Positions 61,306 to 64,000 of a stretch of DNA of 64,000 nt are shown in pieces. A model generated the notes under the pieces. The model ran no database searches, was not told the DNA's origin, and saw only the letters and a program-made list of their open reading frames with translations. This stretch comes from SFEL01 sp045603585 (GTDB lineage Bacteria; Bacillota; Clostridia; Christensenellales; CAG-138). The DNA lies in contig JAZUMK010000046.1 in assembly GCA_045603585.1 (NCBI GenBank), positions 1 to 64,000 on the forward strand, given 5' to 3'. The position numbers were made by a program, and so were the translations under genes. Position 1 is the first letter of the stretch. Each line of letters opens with the position of its first letter.

Positions 61306-63090
61306 TTACTCGGCGGCAGCTTCCTCGTCGGAGATGGGTACTTCGTAGACCTCGTACACATCATCCGGCTTGATTTTGAGTTTGGTAGACAGAAAGCGTT
61401 CGATGTCAAACGCATTCTTTGGGTGATAGTCCGACAGGTGCTTGTAAAAGGGGTGTTTTGTGATGTCGTACTTGTCGGAGAAGAAGGGACGAACGCCTCG
61501 TAGCTGTAGGATGCACTTGCCGCCGTCCATGACGGCGATTTCATCCTGACTCATGAGCTCCTTTCCCAGCTTTTGATAGTTGAGGCTGTAGGATTTTTCC
61601 CGGCCACGGCTTTCGCCGGTGTTGTAGGTGTCGATTGTCTCCTTGCCCAGTGCTTCTGCGATCTCCTTGGCGTTCTTGCCCCGACCGCTCAAAAACACGG
61701 TACTGTCGCAGTTATCGGAGATGATCTCTGCAGCATCCTTATAGATGGCCTTGAGTTGGGAGAGGCTCTGCAGCACAATGGCAGCGGAGATCTCCCGGCT
61801 GCGGATGGTGGCGATGAGCTTGTCGAAGTTGGGTATCTGACCGATGTTGGCAAACTCATCCAAGAGTAGCCGCACGTGAACGGGCGGGCGTCCACCATAC
61901 ACATCATCCGCCTTGTCGCAAAGCAGGTTCAGCAGCTGACTTTGCAGCATGGCAAGTACGAAATTGAAGGTAGTATCCGTATCGCTCATGATGAGAAACA
62001 GCGCAGTTTTACGATCTCCCAAGGTATCCAGCGCCAACTCATCGTAGGCCATGAGATCACGCAGCTCCTGAATGTCGAAAGGAGCCAGCCTTGCGCCGCA
62101 GGAGATGAGGATGGATTTTGCCGTCTTGCCTGCAGCCAGTTTGTATTTCTTGTACTGACGGACGGCAAAGCAATCGGGCTTTTCCTTCTCCAGTGCTTCG
62201 AACATCAGGTCAACGGGGTTTTGAAAGTCCTCGTCATCTTCTCGAGTCTCCATGGCATTGACCAGCGCCAACAGGGTGGAAAAGTTCTGTTCCTCTATGG
62301 GTACTTCGTAGTGGATGTAGGCGATCAGCGCCGAATACAGCAGCGCTTCCGCTTGTGTCCAGAAGTCGCCGCTGTTTTTCTCGTTGCCGCCCTTGGTGTT
62401 GGCAATAAGGGTCGTTACCAGCTTCAGAATGTCCTTCTCTGAGTGGAGATAGGCAAAGGGATTGTAGTGCATGGACTTTTTGAAGTTGATGGTGTTGAGG
62501 ATGCGAATCTCATACCCCTTACGAAGCAGCAGTTTTCCGCACTCCACCACGATGCTGCCCTTGGGATCGGTAACAACAAAACTGACGGGATAGGTCTCGG
62601 ATGCACACTGCATGAGGTTGGGCTTCAACCAAAATCGAGTTTTACCGCTGCCGGAGCCGCCGATGATAAGCACGTTTTTATTTCTTGCCGTCTTGGGGTC
62701 TTTGGGGCGGTTGTTCATGGTAAGCCGCTCCGTTTGGGTGAGGATGATGTTGTTTTCAAAGGCAGGATCGATGTAGGGCTTGATATCCTCCGATGTTCCC
62801 CAGCGGGCGCTGCCGTATTCCATGTTCTTTCGGTACTTCTTGGCGTTTTTGCCCTTGAGGTATACCGTCAAACGAAGAAAACCGCCCACAGCGGCTCCGA
62901 TGCAGAGGTCAGTTAAGTGCAGGCTGGGCAGCGGATTAGCAAAGGCCAAAGCTAAACCATCTACGATGTGCAGCAGCTTTTCGGAAGCGTTGCTGCCTGC
63001 TGTAAGCCGCCATCCTTCGCCAATGTTTGTGGCAAACAGGCCGATCACCACATACGGGATGCTGGGAATGAGGTGCTTTTTCAGGTTCAT
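61306..63090 (-). CDS. VirD4-like type IV coupling protein (CD1115 family)
   Basis: A 594-aa ATPase that links the relaxase-DNA complex to the secretion channel. Two N-terminal TM segments (about 8-25 and 60-78) anchor it. Walker A is GGSGSGKT (144-151), and RLLLDEFANIGQIP is the Walker B region. KNAKEIAEALGKETIDTYNTG and the C-terminal KIKPDDVYEVYEVPISDEEAAAE complete the family pattern. The start overlaps pcfB by 4 bases. Confidence 0.94.
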   Translation of the reverse strand: MNLKKHLIPSIPYVVIGLFATNIGEGWRLTAGSNASEKLLHIVDGLALAFANPLPSLHLTDLCIGAAVGGFLRLTVYLKGKNAKKYRKNMEYGSARWGTSEDIKPYIDPAFENNIILTQTERLTMNNRPKDPKTARNKNVLIIGGSGSGKTRFWLKPNLMQCASETYPVSFVVTDPKGSIVVECGKLLLRKGYEIRILNTINFKKSMHYNPFAYLHSEKDILKLVTTLIANTKGGNEKNSGDFWTQAEALLYSALIAYIHYEVPIEEQNFSTLLALVNAMETREDDEDFQNPVDLMFEALEKEKPDCFAVRQYKKYKLAAGKTAKSILISCGARLAPFDIQELRDLMAYDELALDTLGDRKTALFLIMSDTDTTFNFVLAMLQSQLLNLLCDKADDVYGGRPPVHVRLLLDEFANIGQIPNFDKLIATIRSREISAAIVLQSLSQLKAIYKDAAEIISDNCDSTVFLSGRGKNAKEIAEALGKETIDTYNTGESRGREKSYSLNYQKLGKELMSQDEIAVMDGGKCILQLRGVRPFFSDKYDITKHPFYKHLSDYHPKNAFDIERFLSTKLKIKPDDVYEVYEVPISDEEAAAE

Positions 63091-63560
63091 CGCTCCAACT
63101 CCTTTTTACGGGTCTTGGCAATGACGGTATCCTTCAGCATTTCCTTGAACTTGGCAAGGGTTTGCAGCACCGATGGGCGCTGCTCCCGCTTCACGGTTTT
63201 TGCGGCGAACTCGGTAAAGGCGGCAGTGAGCGCATCTGCATCCCGCGCCTTGAAGAACACCAGCCACTTGGGTGGGGATACGCTGCTGTCCTTTTTTACG
63301 GCGTAGTCCACACCGTACTTCCTTGCAACACGCTCAAAGGATTTGATGTTGCCGTCCGTCACTTCGATGTTGCTGACACCTTGATTCTGCCCCACAAGTT
63401 CTTTTACGGTCTGTTTCCCATGGGGTAGCTTTGCGGGTGCATCACGGCTCTTTTGCCATTCTGCCAGAAGCTTTGCGATTGCGCTTTTCAGCACACGGGC
63501 ACTGAGCTTGGTGGCGCTGATGGCAAGGGTTACGGATCTGTTTTCGACTTCTTCCTGCAA
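63087..63560 (-). CDS. pcfB: PcfB-family transfer accessory protein
   Basis: A 157-aa basic protein with VTLAISATKLSARVLKSAIAKLL and GKQTVKELVGQNQGVSNIEVTDGNIKSFERVARKYGVDYAV, the PcfB/DUF3801 pattern. In pCF10 PcfF/PcfB-type factors bring the relaxosome to the coupling protein. It overlaps VirD4 by 4 bases (ATGA type) and heads the secretion operon in view. AGGAGG precedes the ATG. Confidence 0.9.
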   Translation of the reverse strand: MQEEVENRSVTLAISATKLSARVLKSAIAKLLAEWQKSRDAPAKLPHGKQTVKELVGQNQGVSNIEVTDGNIKSFERVARKYGVDYAVKKDSSVSPPKWLVFFKARDADALTAAFTEFAAKTVKREQRPSVLQTLAKFKEMLKDTVIAKTRKKELER

Positions 63561-63584
63561 GGGTTTGTCCTCCTATTTTAATAT

Positions 63585-63612
63585 AAAAAAGACGACATTT
63601 GTTGTCGTCTTT
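63585..63612 (-). terminator. terminator of the Zn-ribbon protein gene
   Basis: AAAAGACGACA and TGTCGTCTTT form an 11-bp arm pair, and the minus strand continues with TTTTTTATATT. It lies 28 bases after the gene at 63640-63981 and before pcfB, so pcfB needs its own start point. Confidence 0.85.
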
Positions 63613-63639
63613 CGTTTTATCACTATCCATTGTCAACTA

Positions 63640-63981
63640 TTAGTTACCGTATGTAATAAAATTCTGCACTTGTTCATCATAACTGCTCATATTGTTTAAG
63701 CTTTCTTGATAAAAAGCATCGCGCATTTTGGAACTAAATAAGCCTGCATTTTTGCAAACCGGACAAACATAATCACCATCTTCTTGTACACAAATCCGAA
63801 TTTTTTTATTATCACTGTCAAGACATTTAGCACAATAGTATTCGTTTTCTCCCCCTTTGGGACTTTCTCTTACATAAAAGCCAGCATCAATATATTTCAA
63901 AGGTTTTCGGAAGGTATCTAAATCCTTATACTTGTTTAACTCTTCTTTAAGCATCTGGTTTTCTTGTTCCAAATTCTGCAT
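63640..63981 (-). CDS. zinc-ribbon protein with N-terminal coiled coil
   Basis: A 113-aa protein with GAGGAA 6 bases before ATG. Residues 1-22 form a coiled coil (LEQENQMLKEELNKYK). A zinc-ribbon-like pair of CxxC motifs follows (YCAKC and VCPVC, about residues 49-73), then a helical, acidic end. It resembles short phage and ICE proteins that accompany cargo insertions; function unknown. It is AT-richer than the transfer genes and has its own terminator, so it looks like an inserted extra. Confidence 0.65.
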   Translation of the reverse strand: MQNLEQENQMLKEELNKYKDLDTFRKPLKYIDAGFYVRESPKGGENEYYCAKCLDSDNKKIRICVQEDGDYVCPVCKNAGLFSSKMRDAFYQESLNNMSSYDEQVQNFITYGN

Positions 63982-64000
63982 GGCGTTTCCTCTACGATCC

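Larger units (their letters stand above)
12533..64000. mobile_element. Tn1549/CTn4-type integrative and conjugative element (right end outside window)
   Basis: The element starts at tRNA-Arg with integrase and excisionase, has regulators at 14.9-16 kb, cargo at 16-42.9 kb and a full mobilisation and type IV secretion module at 42.9-63.6 kb. The order relaxase, CD1845-like, MobC, DUF3846, TTRAP, ArdC-like, sortase, adhesin, TopB, DUF4366, DUF4315, CD1108-like, VirB4, PrgI, TrbL, Maff2, VirD4, PcfB matches the C. difficile CTn2/CTn4 and Tn1549 group. All core transfer genes in view look intact, so it may be self-transmissible. The far att site and any replication genes are not in the window. 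Confidence 0.9.

Overview
The window looks like a piece of a Gram-positive anaerobe chromosome (class Clostridia, probably a gut member of the Oscillospirales or a related order). The signs are AGGAGG-type ribosome sites, ferredoxin-linked oxidoreductase genes, many lipoproteins, ECF sigma/anti-sigma pairs and a conjugative element of the Tn1549 / C. difficile CTn4 type. No rRNA gene or CRISPR array was seen.

Region 1 (1-12.5 kb) is chromosomal backbone. It starts with the last three subunits of a 2-oxoacid:ferredoxin oxidoreductase and an aminotransferase, which together suggest amino-acid fermentation. A ProX-type tRNA editing protein, tRNA-Lys and tRNA-Gly follow, then a DUF2461 protein, a DMT-family exporter, a Pro-rich surface protein, a phosphatidylserine synthase, a rhodanese-like lipoprotein, an aldo/keto reductase with a ferredoxin tail, a sigma factor with an RsgI-like anti-sigma factor, and an Eis-like acetyltransferase. 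The region ends at tRNA-Arg(CCU).

Region 2 (12.5 kb to the right end) is an integrative and conjugative element (ICE) inserted at the 3' end of tRNA-Arg; its far end lies outside the window. The left end holds the tyrosine integrase, excisionase, a sigma-like regulator and a divergent Xre repressor (12.6-16 kb). The right part (42.9-64 kb, all minus strand but one tiny gene) is the transfer module: relaxase, MobC and a candidate oriT, ArdC-like protein, sortase with a giant thioester/SpaA-repeat adhesin, topoisomerase III, NlpC/P60 hydrolase, VirB4, PrgI, TrbL/VirB6, Maff2, VirD4 and PcfB.

Region 3 (16-42.9 kb) is cargo between these two modules. First comes a KTR-type Cys-rich gene with remnants and a run of lipoprotein and small membrane genes. 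Next are two ECF sigma/anti-sigma modules and a BlaI/BlaR1-like pair. One sigma module carries a 1404-aa SH3 lipoprotein; the BlaR1-like protein is a 1371-aa fusion ending in an NlpC/P60 domain that lacks its catalytic Cys. These two giant proteins share a homologous domain of about 270 residues, so the cargo looks like a family of envelope-sensing systems. Last comes an AT-rich, plus-strand cluster that looks like phage defence: a nuclease-STAND NTPase protein (Avs-like), an RNxxxH HEPN-type protein, and a pair made of a two-TM protein with a possible PLD-like domain and a P-loop kinase-like protein.

Most start choices rest on visible ribosome binding sites. Family names come from recognised motifs and gene order, not from database searches.
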